From: an uncultured Ignavibacteria bacterium
GTDB lineage: Bacteria; Bacteroidota; Ignavibacteria; Tepidaquicellales; OLB5
Direction: 5' to 3'
Assembly (NCBI GenBank): GCA_937873695.1
Contig: CALMYL010000008.1
Coordinates: 468,482-532,481, forward strand
DNA: 64,000 nt
Shown: piece after piece, positions 10,100-18,063 of the stretch
Numbering within the stretch: the stretch's first letter is position 1
Layout: every line of letters starts with the position of its first letter
Position numbers and translations under genes: made by a program
Notes under the pieces: generated by a model
Told to the model about the DNA's origin: nothing
Databases searched by the model: none
What the model saw: the letters and a program-made list of their open reading frames with translations, nothing else

Positions 10100-10158
10100 C
10101 AATTATTATATTGGTAGTTATATTTTGTTTGTAAAAAGCAAAATACAAAAATATTTCT

Positions 10159-10614
10159 ATGGAACTCGATAAATCAAAATATAAACATAAATTCACTTTA
10201 AGAGTCCGCAATTTCCAGGTTGATTCTCAGGGCATTGTTCACAATGCCATTTATTTGGAGTATTGCGAAATTGGCAGGGTTGAGTATGTCCGCGATCTCG
10301 GCATTCAGCTTTTGCCAACCGGAATATTTGACGATGGCGTAAAGATAAATGTTAAACGCAACGAAATAAATTACGAATCGCCCGCAATGGTTGATGACCA
10401 ATTGGATATTTACACCCGTATTTCATACATAAAGAACTCAAGCTTTTGTTTTGAGCATCTTATTTTCCATCATGAATCAGGCAGGCTGCTTGTTACACAG
10501 AAATCCGTGCAGGTTAACCTGAACGCCGAAACTAACCGCCCTGAGAGACTTCCCGATGAACTTCGGAAAATAATAATTGATTTTGAAGGTGATAATGTTG
10601 AAGTAATGGGGTAG
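10159..10614 (+). CDS. Acyl-CoA thioesterase, 4HBT (YbgC/FadM) family
   Basis: A 151-residue single hot-dog-fold protein. The N-terminal segment VRNFQVDSQGIVHNAIYLEYCEIGR matches the 4-hydroxybenzoyl-CoA thioesterase pattern, with the catalytic Asp in QVDSQG and the H-N-A-x-Y-L-x-Y motif that follows. Such enzymes hydrolyse acyl-CoA thioesters in the cytoplasm. It is preceded by the palindromic repeat cluster and converges with the GlxA-type regulator. Substrate chain length cannot be read from sequence. Confidence 0.83.
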   Translation: MELDKSKYKHKFTLRVRNFQVDSQGIVHNAIYLEYCEIGRVEYVRDLGIQLLPTGIFDDGVKINVKRNEINYESPAMVDDQLDIYTRISYIKNSSFCFEHLIFHHESGRLLVTQKSVQVNLNAETNRPERLPDELRKIIIDFEGDNVEVMG

Positions 10615-10641
10615 TTATTAAGTTTCTGCTTTTCCTGGAGT

Positions 10642-10660
10642 GCATTGACTGTGTCAATGC
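10642..10660. repeat. Palindrome, GAGTGC-GTCA family
   Basis: GCATTGAC-tgt-GTCAATGC preceded by CTGGAGT. The same layout (GGAGT, then a GC.TTGAC/GC.CTGAC palindrome with a tgt or tat loop) recurs at 21014-21032 and 47228-47246. It lies between convergent genes and could act as a weak transcript end, but no clear T-run follows. Confidence 0.6.
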
Positions 10661-10717
10661 TTTAAAAGTTCAATGCAAGAATAGTAATGAAAGGATGGGA
10701 GCTTTTTTGTGATAATC

Positions 10718-11689
10718 CTAAACTTCCTTATTATACTTATTTCTGTAATCGATAGGAGATAGCCCCGCAATCTTCTTAAATACATCACGGAATGCTTTGG
10801 TATCTGTATATCCAACATCATACATCACTTCATTAACGGTTTTTCTGCCCTGCTCCAGCTCCTTTTTTGCCGCTTCAATTTTAACTCTTTGAATGTATTC
10901 CACAATTGTATTGCTCGTTGCCCTTTTAAATCTGCGCTCAAATGTACGCCTGCCCACTCCGAACAGGTCGCATAGCTCATCAACTGTAATTTTATCTTTG
11001 TAATTGAGCTCTATATATTCCTGCGCGTTCTTTACGGCTTCATCCCCATGATCCTTTTGACCCGTGAAAATTATGAACGATGATTGATTCTGTTTGCCTA
11101 TATCAAGCAGAAAGAATTTTGAAATTAATATTGCCGTTTCTCTGTCAGTATATTTTTCAACAAGGTAGAGCAGCAAATTCCAGTAAGATGTAGCGCCGCC
11201 GCTTGAATAGAGTCCGTTCTGTTCGGTTACTATCTTATCATCCGCAAGCTTAATATCGGGGAACATCTGCCTGAACTGTGCGGCATAAAGCCAGTGAGTT
11301 GAGCATTGTTTGCCCTTCAGTAATCCGGTGGAAGCAAACAGGAACGCACCTATACACAGACTCGCTATCTCCGCTCCATTTTTGTACTGCTCAACGATCC
11401 ATGGAATATAGTCCTTGTTCATTTCAATAGCCTTAACAACATCCCTGCCTAAGGCGGGAATTATAACCAGGTCAGTTTTTTTGATATCTGCAATTGCGGC
11501 ATCAGGGTGTATGGTTGCTGTTCCGTCACTCAGTGTAACGTCGCTTCTTAGTGAAGCCAGCTTAACGCTGAACATTTCTTTTTTGCCGGTATTACGCAGC
11601 ATTTCGTTTGCAGCAGTGAACATATACCGGGGGTCCGCAATACTTGCAAGTACCGCACCTTCAGGTACTAAGATAGTAATATTTTTCAT
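10718..11689 (-). CDS. GlxA-type transcriptional regulator (DJ-1/PfpI domain + AraC helix-turn-helix)
   Basis: A 323-residue protein. Residues 1-190 form a DJ-1/PfpI-like domain (ITILVPEGA at the start, nucleophile-elbow-like ASLCIGAFLFASTGLL near 109-124). The last ~100 residues are an AraC/XylS double helix-turn-helix, including TVDELCDLFGVGRRTFERRF and a C-terminal VGYTDTKAFRDVFKKIAGLSP. Such regulators bind DNA in response to small metabolites. It is transcribed away from the stress-type gene run starting at 11831, and the shared 141-base spacer has TGTCGCAA repeats that could be its operator. Confidence 0.88.
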   Translation of the reverse strand: MKNITILVPEGAVLASIADPRYMFTAANEMLRNTGKKEMFSVKLASLRSDVTLSDGTATIHPDAAIADIKKTDLVIIPALGRDVVKAIEMNKDYIPWIVEQYKNGAEIASLCIGAFLFASTGLLKGKQCSTHWLYAAQFRQMFPDIKLADDKIVTEQNGLYSSGGATSYWNLLLYLVEKYTDRETAILISKFFLLDIGKQNQSSFIIFTGQKDHGDEAVKNAQEYIELNYKDKITVDELCDLFGVGRRTFERRFKRATSNTIVEYIQRVKIEAAKKELEQGRKTVNEVMYDVGYTDTKAFRDVFKKIAGLSPIDYRNKYNKEV

Positions 11690-11711
11690 GATACAAAGTT
11701 AATAATATACC

Positions 11712-11797
11712 TTGTCGCAATCAACCCGTTAGATTGTCGTATTTACATATTGGCTATGTCGCAAAATGACCGTATGTTTGTAGGACTTTTTGCGACA
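11712..11797. promoter_or_regulatory. Candidate operator: three TGTCGCAA sites in a divergent promoter
   Basis: TTGTCGCAA is at 11712-11720, TGTCGCAAAA at 11757-11766 and, in reverse, TTTTTGCGACA at 11787-11797. The last two form an inverted repeat with a 20-base spacer. A shorter TTGTCG is at 11734-11739. The sites lie between the regulator start (11689) and the first gene of the opposite operon (11831), where an AraC-type factor would bind. The site assignment is inference from position and repetition. Confidence 0.5.
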
Positions 11798-11830
11798 GAG
11801 TAATTTATATATCAAATAACAACAATATAA

Positions 11831-12244
11831 ATGAAAATCAAAAACCTGCCTGAAAATATTAATGTTCTATGTATAAAAGCTGAAAGTTTCCCATCGGGAA
11901 TAAAAGCGGCCCACGAAAAATTGCATTCGCTGTTTATCGAAGATGACAGGAGGGAATATTTTGGTATTTCATGGATGGGAAAAAATAATGAAATTATATA
12001 TTATGCAGCTGCAGAGGAGATCTTACCCGGAGAAGCATTACTGTACGGCTGCGATACCTTTATAATTAAAAAAGGGGATTATTGCGGGATAATGCTCAAA
12101 GACTGGCGTAAAACGCCGGATCTTGTTGGTATTACTTTTCAGGAATTGCTTTCATCACCGGATCTTGATCCGGATGGCTATTGCCTTGAGATTTATCACG
12201 GCGAAAGTGATATGGAATGCCTTGTAAAACTAAAAGCTCAATAA
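11831..12244 (+). CDS. GyrI-like/effector-binding domain protein
   Basis: A 137-residue protein with no DNA-binding helix. The order of segments, FGISWMGKNNEIIYYAAAEE followed by a strand-rich part with GDYCGIMLKDW, resembles the stand-alone GyrI-like small-molecule-binding fold that often accompanies AraC-family regulators. It probably binds a hydrophobic or cationic ligand. It is the first gene of the run divergent from the GlxA-type regulator, which fits co-regulation. The family call is by overall pattern and only moderately sure. Confidence 0.55.
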   Translation: MKIKNLPENINVLCIKAESFPSGIKAAHEKLHSLFIEDDRREYFGISWMGKNNEIIYYAAAEEILPGEALLYGCDTFIIKKGDYCGIMLKDWRKTPDLVGITFQELLSSPDLDPDGYCLEIYHGESDMECLVKLKAQ

Positions 12245-12260
12245 TAAAACCGCAAATTCA

Positions 12261-12584
12261 ATGATAAAAACAGAAACATTCCGCGAGCTGGCCCTGGCAA
12301 TGCCCAACGCAATTGAACTCCCGCATTTTGATAAAGCGTCGTTCAGAGTGAATAAAAAGATCTTTGCAACGCTTAATTCTGAACGAAATATTGCAACCAT
12401 AAAACTTAATGCTGTTGACCAGAATGTATTCGCATCCGTGAATCCCGGGATAATATACCCGGTACCAAATAAATGGGGGCAGCAGGGCTGGACACATATA
12501 GACCTGAAAAAAGTGCGTAAAAATACTTTGATAGATGCGCTCACAACTTCTTACTATGTTGCTGCAAGTACAAATAGCAAATGA
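12261..12584 (+). CDS. MmcQ/YjbR family protein
   Basis: A 107-residue protein starting MIKTETFRELALAMPNAIELPHFD, with KKIFATLN and a later QQGWTHIDLKKV. This matches the MmcQ/YjbR family (CyaY-like fold, sometimes called DNA-binding). The function is unproven. It starts 16 bases after the GyrI-like gene and belongs to the same run. Confidence 0.8.
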   Translation: MIKTETFRELALAMPNAIELPHFDKASFRVNKKIFATLNSERNIATIKLNAVDQNVFASVNPGIIYPVPNKWGQQGWTHIDLKKVRKNTLIDALTTSYYVAASTNSK

Positions 12585-12622
12585 TAACTGTAAACTATCA
12601 ACTATAAAAGTAAAATAAAAAT

Positions 12623-13033
12623 ATGGCTAAACAGATCTTCATCAACTTACCGGTTAAAGACCTTAAAAGGTCAATGGATTTTTTTGCTAAACTCGGTTTC
12701 ACATTCAATCCCCAATTCACCGATGAGAACGCAGCTTGTATGATAATCGGTGAAAATATCTTCGCTATGCTTCTGGTTGAGAGTTTTTTTAAAACCTTCA
12801 CCAGAAAAGATATTGCGGATGCTTCTAAAACCACTGAGATCTTAACCTGCATTAGTGTGGGAAGCAGAGATGAAGTGAATAAAATGGTGGATGCAGCTGT
12901 TGCTGACGGAGGTGTTGAGTACAGCGAGGCAGCGGATCACGGGTGGATGTATTACCGCGTTTTTGAAGATCCCGATAAACACCAGTGGGAAATTATGTTC
13001 GGTGATGAAAGCCAAATTACCGAAAACAAATAA
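12623..13033 (+). CDS. VOC (glyoxalase/bleomycin-resistance fold) protein
   Basis: A 136-residue vicinal-oxygen-chelate protein: IFINLPVKDLKRSMDFFAKLGF at the N-terminus and a C-terminal FEDPDKHQWEIMFGD. These are the paired beta-alpha-beta-beta-beta units of the superfamily, and a metal-ligand Glu is likely in WEIMF. Members include glyoxalases and antibiotic-binding proteins; the substrate is unknown. It is the first of three different VOC genes in this run. Confidence 0.83.
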   Translation: MAKQIFINLPVKDLKRSMDFFAKLGFTFNPQFTDENAACMIIGENIFAMLLVESFFKTFTRKDIADASKTTEILTCISVGSRDEVNKMVDAAVADGGVEYSEAADHGWMYYRVFEDPDKHQWEIMFGDESQITENK

Positions 13034-13066
13034 CATTATTTAAAAGAAAATCTTTAAGGAGCAGCC

Positions 13067-13537
13067 ATGCAAAAAGTAAAACCATGCCTTTGGTTCAATT
13101 ATAACGCAGATGAAGCGTTGGATTTTTATTCAAAGGTATTTAAAAATTTCGAAGTAACAAGCAGGTCAAAATACGGCCCCAATATGCCCGGCCCCGAAGG
13201 GGCACTTTTAACCGCTGAATTCAGGATTGAAGACCAGGAATTAATGGCCTTAAATGCAGGTCCGGCATTTAAATTCACTGAAGCAGTTTCAATTGTGGTG
13301 TATTGTGAAGATCAGGCAGAAGTTGACCATTACTGGGAAAAACTTACAGAGGGCGGGGAGGAATCAATGTGCGGATGGCTGAAAGACAAATTCGGGCTAT
13401 CATGGCAAATTGTGCCAAAGAGGCTGGGTGAACTGATGAGTTCAAAAGATGCTGCAAAAGGCGGTAAAGTCATGCAGGCTTTGCTTAAAATGACAAAGCT
13501 TAATGTTAAGGAGCTTGAAGAAGCATATAACAGCTGA
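13067..13537 (+). CDS. PhnB-like VOC protein
   Basis: A 156-residue protein with VKPCLWFNYNADEALDFYSKVF at the start and YCEDQAEVDHYWEKLTEGG plus GWLKDKFGLSWQIVP later. This is the PhnB / 3-dmu-9_3-mt subfamily of the VOC fold. The name of the Pfam family refers to a methyltransferase but activity is not established. A good ribosome site (AAGGAG) precedes ATG 13067. It belongs to the same transcriptional run as its neighbours. Confidence 0.85.
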   Translation: MQKVKPCLWFNYNADEALDFYSKVFKNFEVTSRSKYGPNMPGPEGALLTAEFRIEDQELMALNAGPAFKFTEAVSIVVYCEDQAEVDHYWEKLTEGGEESMCGWLKDKFGLSWQIVPKRLGELMSSKDAAKGGKVMQALLKMTKLNVKELEEAYNS

Positions 13538-13555
13538 CAAACATCAAATTCCAAA

Positions 13556-13640
13556 TAGCAAAAACCAAATAACAGCTAGCAGAAAACAGATAATAGTTAT
13601 CAACTGTCAATTATCAACTGTCAACTGGCAAGTATCAATT
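13556..13640. repeat. Degenerate ATCAACTGTCAA repeat tract
   Basis: The gap between two VOC genes is filled with slightly varied units, including TATCAACTGTCAA twice in a row (about 13597-13625). Related text occurs in reverse at 56776-56818 and, weaker, at 12583-12604 and 41974-42045. The composition is AT-rich and non-coding. Function is unknown. Confidence 0.55.
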
Positions 13641-13677
13641 AAATTTTCATCCATAAACCAATTAATATAATACTATA

Positions 13678-14091
13678 ATGAAAAAAATGTATCCGGTAGT
13701 ACACTTTGAGCTGCCCTGTGACGACAGGGACAGAATGTCAGAATTTTATTCACAGGCATTCGGCTGGGAAGCCCAGAAGCTTGGCCCTGAAATGGGGAAT
13801 TACACAATAGTTAAAACATCTGAAACCGATGAAAAAGGTTATCCTAAACAAAAAGGTATAATTAACGGTGGACTCTTTCCAAGAATGAAAGATGCGCAGT
13901 ATCCCACTGTTGTTATTGCAGTAGAAGATATATACGCTTCTATGAAAGATATAGAAAGTGCCGGCGGTAAAATTATAGGCGGCGGCCATAAAGCCGGAGA
14001 GCCTGATGATATCCCGGGTGTGGGTCTTTATATTGCCTTTGCAGATACTGAAGGCAACCGAATCGGAATACTGCAGCCAAAAGGAATGTAA
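13678..14091 (+). CDS. VOC family protein
   Basis: A 137-residue single-domain VOC protein: PVVHFELPCDDRDRMSEFYSQAFGW at the N-terminus, then a glycine-rich centre and a C-terminal FADTEGNRIGILQPK. It resembles the subgroup annotated as predicted enzymes related to lactoylglutathione lyase. The substrate is unknown. It is separated from the previous VOC gene by the repeat tract at 13556-13640, so the run may be two transcripts. Confidence 0.83.
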   Translation: MKKMYPVVHFELPCDDRDRMSEFYSQAFGWEAQKLGPEMGNYTIVKTSETDEKGYPKQKGIINGGLFPRMKDAQYPTVVIAVEDIYASMKDIESAGGKIIGGGHKAGEPDDIPGVGLYIAFADTEGNRIGILQPKGM

Positions 14092-14115
14092 TAAGGAAGA
14101 CAGGAATAAAGAAAT

Positions 14116-14679
14116 ATGAGAAAATTAAAATTGCAGGTTCAAATCTCTATTGATGGTTTTGTCTGCGGACCAAACGGCGAGCTGGACTGGATGACCTGGA
14201 ACCTCTCAGATGATCTGAAAAAATTCATTCATGATCTTTCAGAACCCATAGATACTATTTTAATGGGTAAAAATATGACAGATGGATTTGTTAATCACTG
14301 GAAAAATGTGAAAGCGGATAAAGATAATCCTGAACATTGGGCAGGTGTAAAATTTACTGATACTCCCAAAGTCGTGTTTTCCAGGACACTCAAAGAATCA
14401 GCCTGGGAAAATACAACACTTGCATCGGGCAATCTTACAGATGAAGTAAATAAACTTAAAGCCATTGATGGAAACTATTTAATGGTATATGGCGGCGCGG
14501 GCTTTGTAAATTCACTGATTAAAGATGACCTGATTGATGATTATTATCTCTTCATAAACCCCGCGGTTATTGGCAATGGCAAAAGAATATTTGACGGGGT
14601 AAAAGGAACCAGGAAATTGAAATTATTGGATTCTTATAAATTCGGGTGCGGTGTTGTTGTGAACCATTATGAAAAATAA
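14116..14679 (+). CDS. RibD C-terminal/dihydrofolate reductase-like protein
   Basis: A 187-residue protein starting RKLKLQVQISIDGFVCGPNG, with LMGKNM, KVVFSRTL and MVYGGAGFVNSLIKDDLIDDYYLFINPAVIGNGKRIF. This is the DHFR-fold RibD_C family, which reduces pterin- or flavin-precursor-like substrates with NADPH. In stand-alone form the substrate is unknown. It lies 24 bases after the VOC gene and is probably co-transcribed. Confidence 0.85.
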   Translation: MRKLKLQVQISIDGFVCGPNGELDWMTWNLSDDLKKFIHDLSEPIDTILMGKNMTDGFVNHWKNVKADKDNPEHWAGVKFTDTPKVVFSRTLKESAWENTTLASGNLTDEVNKLKAIDGNYLMVYGGAGFVNSLIKDDLIDDYYLFINPAVIGNGKRIFDGVKGTRKLKLLDSYKFGCGVVVNHYEK

Positions 14680-14704
14680 ATAATAAATTTTATCTCAATC
14701 TGAA

Positions 14705-15214
14705 ATGAATACAAAAGTAAACTGCAACAGAATAGAACCGTTATTGTTCCTGTATGACCTGCATACTCAATTATTTCCGAATGTAATAACAGGTATCAGC
14801 GCTGATGATGCGCATAAAAGGCTTGATTCAAAGGCTAATCACGTGGCATGGTTAGCCGGCAGCCTTGTACAGCAGCGGGTTGATCTGGTTAACGATTTCG
14901 GAGGTAATGCCGGGCACAGCGCGGAAGCGCTCTTCAGCAATTTCCAGGGTATAAAAGATGATACAAGGTATCCTGAACTGGATACTTATGACAAAGATTG
15001 GCAGAAAGTCTCGAAGCAGCTAAGAGATATTCTTGCTGAAACTACCGGTGAAAAGCTCGATAGCATTCATAAACAACCCGGAATGCCTGAAATTGAAATG
15101 CCATACTTTGATATGCTGGGATATTCAATTCACAGGGAGTCTTACCTGATAGGACAGATCGGTCTGTGGAGAAGAATTCTCGGTTATCCCGCAATGAAGT
15201 ATCCCGGAATGTAA
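14705..15214 (+). CDS. DinB superfamily protein
   Basis: A 169-residue helical protein with NHVAWLAGSLVQQR near residues 40-53 and a C-terminal HRESYLIGQIGLWRRILGYPAMK, the DinB-type spacing of metal-ligand histidines. It is probably a metal-dependent transferase of unknown substrate. It is only distantly similar to the DinB protein at 2844-3320. It sits in the middle of the stress-type run. Confidence 0.7.
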   Translation: MNTKVNCNRIEPLLFLYDLHTQLFPNVITGISADDAHKRLDSKANHVAWLAGSLVQQRVDLVNDFGGNAGHSAEALFSNFQGIKDDTRYPELDTYDKDWQKVSKQLRDILAETTGEKLDSIHKQPGMPEIEMPYFDMLGYSIHRESYLIGQIGLWRRILGYPAMKYPGM

Positions 15215-15252
15215 TAAATTTAAAAACTATAAAATGAAAGGAAGCAGCTCCA

Positions 15253-15690
15253 ATGGAAAAACTGAATTTTTCAATCAAAATAAATGCACCGCGTGAGAAG
15301 GTTTATAAAACTATGCTCGAAGATGAAACTTACCGCATTTGGACAGAAGCGTTCCATCCAGGTTCGTATGCTGAAACTGACTGGAAGAAGGGAAGCTCTG
15401 CCCGCTTTTTATCACCGGAAGGTGACGGCATGGTGAGCAGAATTGCCGAAAATATTCCCAATGAATATGTTTCAATTGAGCATTTGGGTATGATAGTTAA
15501 GGGTGTTGAAGATACTACAAGCGACGAAGTTAAAAAATGGGCAGGGTCGATGGAAAATTATACTTTCCGTGATGCAGATGGCGGTACTGAAGTACTTGTC
15601 GAAATGGACTCTGATGAAAATTATTCCAAGATGTTCAATGAAATGTGGCCTAAAGCATTAAACAAACTTAAAGAGATCTCAGAAGAGTAA
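15253..15690 (+). CDS. SRPBCC/AHSA1-like domain protein
   Basis: A 145-residue protein starting KLNFSIKINAPREKVYKTMLEDETYRIWTEAF, which is the START/Bet v 1-like ligand-pocket fold of the AHSA1 (activator of Hsp90 ATPase homologue) group. The C-terminal helix MWPKALNKLKE is also typical. It probably binds a lipid or other hydrophobic ligand. A ribosome site (AAAGGAAG) precedes ATG 15253. It is followed after 3 bases by the DUF1801 gene. Confidence 0.82.
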   Translation: MEKLNFSIKINAPREKVYKTMLEDETYRIWTEAFHPGSYAETDWKKGSSARFLSPEGDGMVSRIAENIPNEYVSIEHLGMIVKGVEDTTSDEVKKWAGSMENYTFRDADGGTEVLVEMDSDENYSKMFNEMWPKALNKLKEISEE

Positions 15691-15693
15691 TAA

Positions 15694-16053
15694 ATGAGAG
15701 AAAAATTTGCGACAGTAAAAGACTATCTGAATTCTTTGGAGCCTGAAGTAAGAAAAACACTTCAGGCTGTAAGGAAATCAATAATATCATCTTCAAAAGG
15801 AATTGATGAGGTGATCAGCTACAATATTCCGGGTTACAAGATCGAAGGAAAGGCAGTTGTATATATTGCGGGATTCAAAAATCACTGCAGTCTTTACCCG
15901 ATGACAAAAAATCTGGTAAATTCGCTTGGCAGCAAGCTTGATAAATTCACAATAAAGGGCTCAACCCTTCAGTATGAGATTGGCAAACCTTTGCCGCCTG
16001 CTTTGGTAAAAATGATTGTTAATGAAAGGATCAAAATGCTAAAATTAAAATAA
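15694..16053 (+). CDS. DUF1801 (YdhG-like) protein
   Basis: A 119-residue protein with EVRKTLQAVRKSIISSSKGIDEVISYNIPGYKI and a C-terminal LPPALVKMIVNERIK. This matches the DUF1801 family, which has a frataxin-like fold and is sometimes called an iron chaperone without firm proof. It begins 3 bases after the SRPBCC stop and ends the run that started at 11831. It converges with the PorV-like gene. Confidence 0.8.
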   Translation: MREKFATVKDYLNSLEPEVRKTLQAVRKSIISSSKGIDEVISYNIPGYKIEGKAVVYIAGFKNHCSLYPMTKNLVNSLGSKLDKFTIKGSTLQYEIGKPLPPALVKMIVNERIKMLKLK

Positions 16054-16083
16054 TTTGCATGGATATCTAAACAAAATCAGTAA

Positions 16084-16965
16084 CTACTTACCCTTCTTAA
16101 ACGCGTCTTTCAGTGAATTCCTGATTATCTCCCTGTTTATTGCTCCCCCAAAATTTATTGTGATAGTTCCCTGGTGGGTCAGTCCAAGATCCTGGTGATT
16201 ATAAAATCCATAATCAATTTCGAATATTGAATAATACAAACCCACGCCGCCTGAGAATTTTGTCGGTTCTGTCCCAATGCCTGCTCTTAAGTCAATCATA
16301 TCGTACAATGAATACTCTACTCCTGCTTTAACTGATGCTGTATATCTTGTATCTTTTTCCACATCAAGCACAAAGTTCAGTTCTTTGCGCGGCTGTATTG
16401 ATACTCCTGTGCGGTAAACCTGCGGCAGTTTGTCATCCTGTGTTCCGATTTTGGGTCTGTTTAAATTGAATGCCGCGAACCCCCATCTTAAAAAATCTGT
16501 TAAGTATGCAAGTCCGCCAATATCAATTCCAAAAGTCGATGCCGAGCCGTAATTCTGAATTTTTAAATTGTAATAATTTATATTCGCTCCATAGAAAATT
16601 TTCTTTTTGTAATTGTTTGAGTAAGTGGCGGTAACCGTAATTTCTTTGTACAACTCAAATCCGTAAGTCTTTGCTGAGAGGCCGAATGCACCAAATTTAG
16701 TAGGTTCAACATAATTAACTGAACCATTAGCCAGCTCCTTTAAACCAAACGGGGCAGGGGAGTAAAAAACCGAAACTTCCCTGAACGGGATCTGTGAAAT
16801 ACCTGCCGGATTATAGTAAACAGCATTTGAATTATTAGCCAGTGAAGTAAACGCTCCGCCAAGTGATATGGGTTTCGCCCCGATATCTATCAGCTCAAAC
16901 TGTGAGTATGTAAAACGGAACGAAACTGATAATAAAACTATTATAATTTTTAAGCTTATCTTCAT
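16084..16965 (-). CDS. PorV/PorQ-like outer-membrane barrel protein
   Basis: A protein of about 293 residues with a signal peptide (MKISLKIIIVLLSVSFRFTYSQ) and the segment DIGAKPISLGGAFTSLANNS followed by AVYYNPAGI. This is the hallmark start of the PorV/PorQ/UPF0164 family of FadL-like barrels. In Bacteroidota such proteins serve type IX secretion or fatty-acid and aromatic uptake. The rest alternates short beta strands with aromatic girdles. I place the start at ATG 16965 rather than 16986, because the seven residues upstream (MCYNIII) lengthen the signal peptide oddly. It is divergent from the DUF4835 gene. Confidence 0.8.
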   Translation of the reverse strand: MKISLKIIIVLLSVSFRFTYSQFELIDIGAKPISLGGAFTSLANNSNAVYYNPAGISQIPFREVSVFYSPAPFGLKELANGSVNYVEPTKFGAFGLSAKTYGFELYKEITVTATYSNNYKKKIFYGANINYYNLKIQNYGSASTFGIDIGGLAYLTDFLRWGFAAFNLNRPKIGTQDDKLPQVYRTGVSIQPRKELNFVLDVEKDTRYTASVKAGVEYSLYDMIDLRAGIGTEPTKFSGGVGLYYSIFEIDYGFYNHQDLGLTHQGTITINFGGAINREIIRNSLKDAFKKGK

Positions 16966-17062
16966 AATTATTATATTATAGCACAAAAATAATCAAAAAA
17001 AATCACTAAAATAGTGTGGATTGATTATATTAGCTCATTTGATTAACTTGAAATGTAAAAAT

Positions 17063-18007
17063 ATGAATTATTTGTTGAAAATGCAAAAAATATCGTTAAA
17101 ATTATGCATAATTATTGCATTAATTTCAATCCCTTCATTCCACAGTACCCTGATATCACAGGAGCTTGAAGCCACTGTAGACGTTGATGTTTCCGCAATT
17201 AATATAGATATCAGGGACAGGCTTTCTAATTTTAAGAATGACGTGCAGAATTACCTGAACAAAACCCGCTTTACTGATGAAAATATTGTGAATGATGTTA
17301 GGGGCAAACCATATAAGATCAAGTGCACATTTTCTTTCTTTTTCCGTAATGCTACAGGTATTGATAGCTACGAAGCGCAGCTGGTAGTAAGCGTGCAGCG
17401 TAATATATACAGAACCGATAATTTTACGACAGTTTTCAGGATAAAAGATGAAACCTGGGCGTTCAATTATGTTAAGGGACAGAGCTTCTACCATGATGAC
17501 CTGAAGTACAATAACCTCACAAGTTTCCTGGATTATTACGCTTACATGATAATTGGTTATGACGATGATTCCTGGGAGCCTTCTCTTGGCACTGCCCGCT
17601 TTCAGAAAGCGCAGAATGTTGTGAATCTTGCCATTGCCAACAGTGACGGCAAAGGCTGGGTAGATAACTCAAGTCTTAAACAGTCAAGAAGCGCTTTCCC
17701 TTCTGAACTGCTGAATTCAAAGTATGATAATTTCCGTAAGGCTGTATGGATTTATCATTTTGCGGGAATTGATTCGCTGCAGTATGGTAAAAAGCAGGCA
17801 CTCGAAAGGATAGCAGAAGCTTTGCAGATAATAGGAAAGATCAAGAAAACTGAGATCCGCTCATTTATTATTAAACAATTCTTTGATGCGAAGTATCTTG
17901 AGATATCAGCAACATTGGTAGATTATTACGATAAATCAATTTACCGTAAGCTGATGGAGTTTGACCCGGACCACTCATCTACCTATGAAGAGTACGGCAA
18001 GAAATAG
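17063..18007 (+). CDS. DUF4835 (PorD-like) secreted protein
   Basis: A secreted protein of about 314 residues: signal segment KLCIIIALISIPSFHSTLISQ, then ELEATVDVDVSAINI and a body with YRTDNFTTVFRIKDETWAFNYVKGQ and SFYHDDLKYNNLTSFLDYYAYMI. These match DUF4835, which some annotation systems name type IX secretion protein PorD. The first ATG is 17063; an internal ATG at 17081 (MQKIS) would give a tidier signal peptide, and the TTG at 17021 is less likely. Adjacent to a PorV/PorQ-like gene, it supports a type IX secretion context. Confidence 0.75.
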   Translation: MNYLLKMQKISLKLCIIIALISIPSFHSTLISQELEATVDVDVSAINIDIRDRLSNFKNDVQNYLNKTRFTDENIVNDVRGKPYKIKCTFSFFFRNATGIDSYEAQLVVSVQRNIYRTDNFTTVFRIKDETWAFNYVKGQSFYHDDLKYNNLTSFLDYYAYMIIGYDDDSWEPSLGTARFQKAQNVVNLAIANSDGKGWVDNSSLKQSRSAFPSELLNSKYDNFRKAVWIYHFAGIDSLQYGKKQALERIAEALQIIGKIKKTEIRSFIIKQFFDAKYLEISATLVDYYDKSIYRKLMEFDPDHSSTYEEYGKK

Positions 18008-18063
18008 CGCGTTATACAGCATACGAAAAAAATATTTTTAATTAATTATATCTAAAGGAGAAC

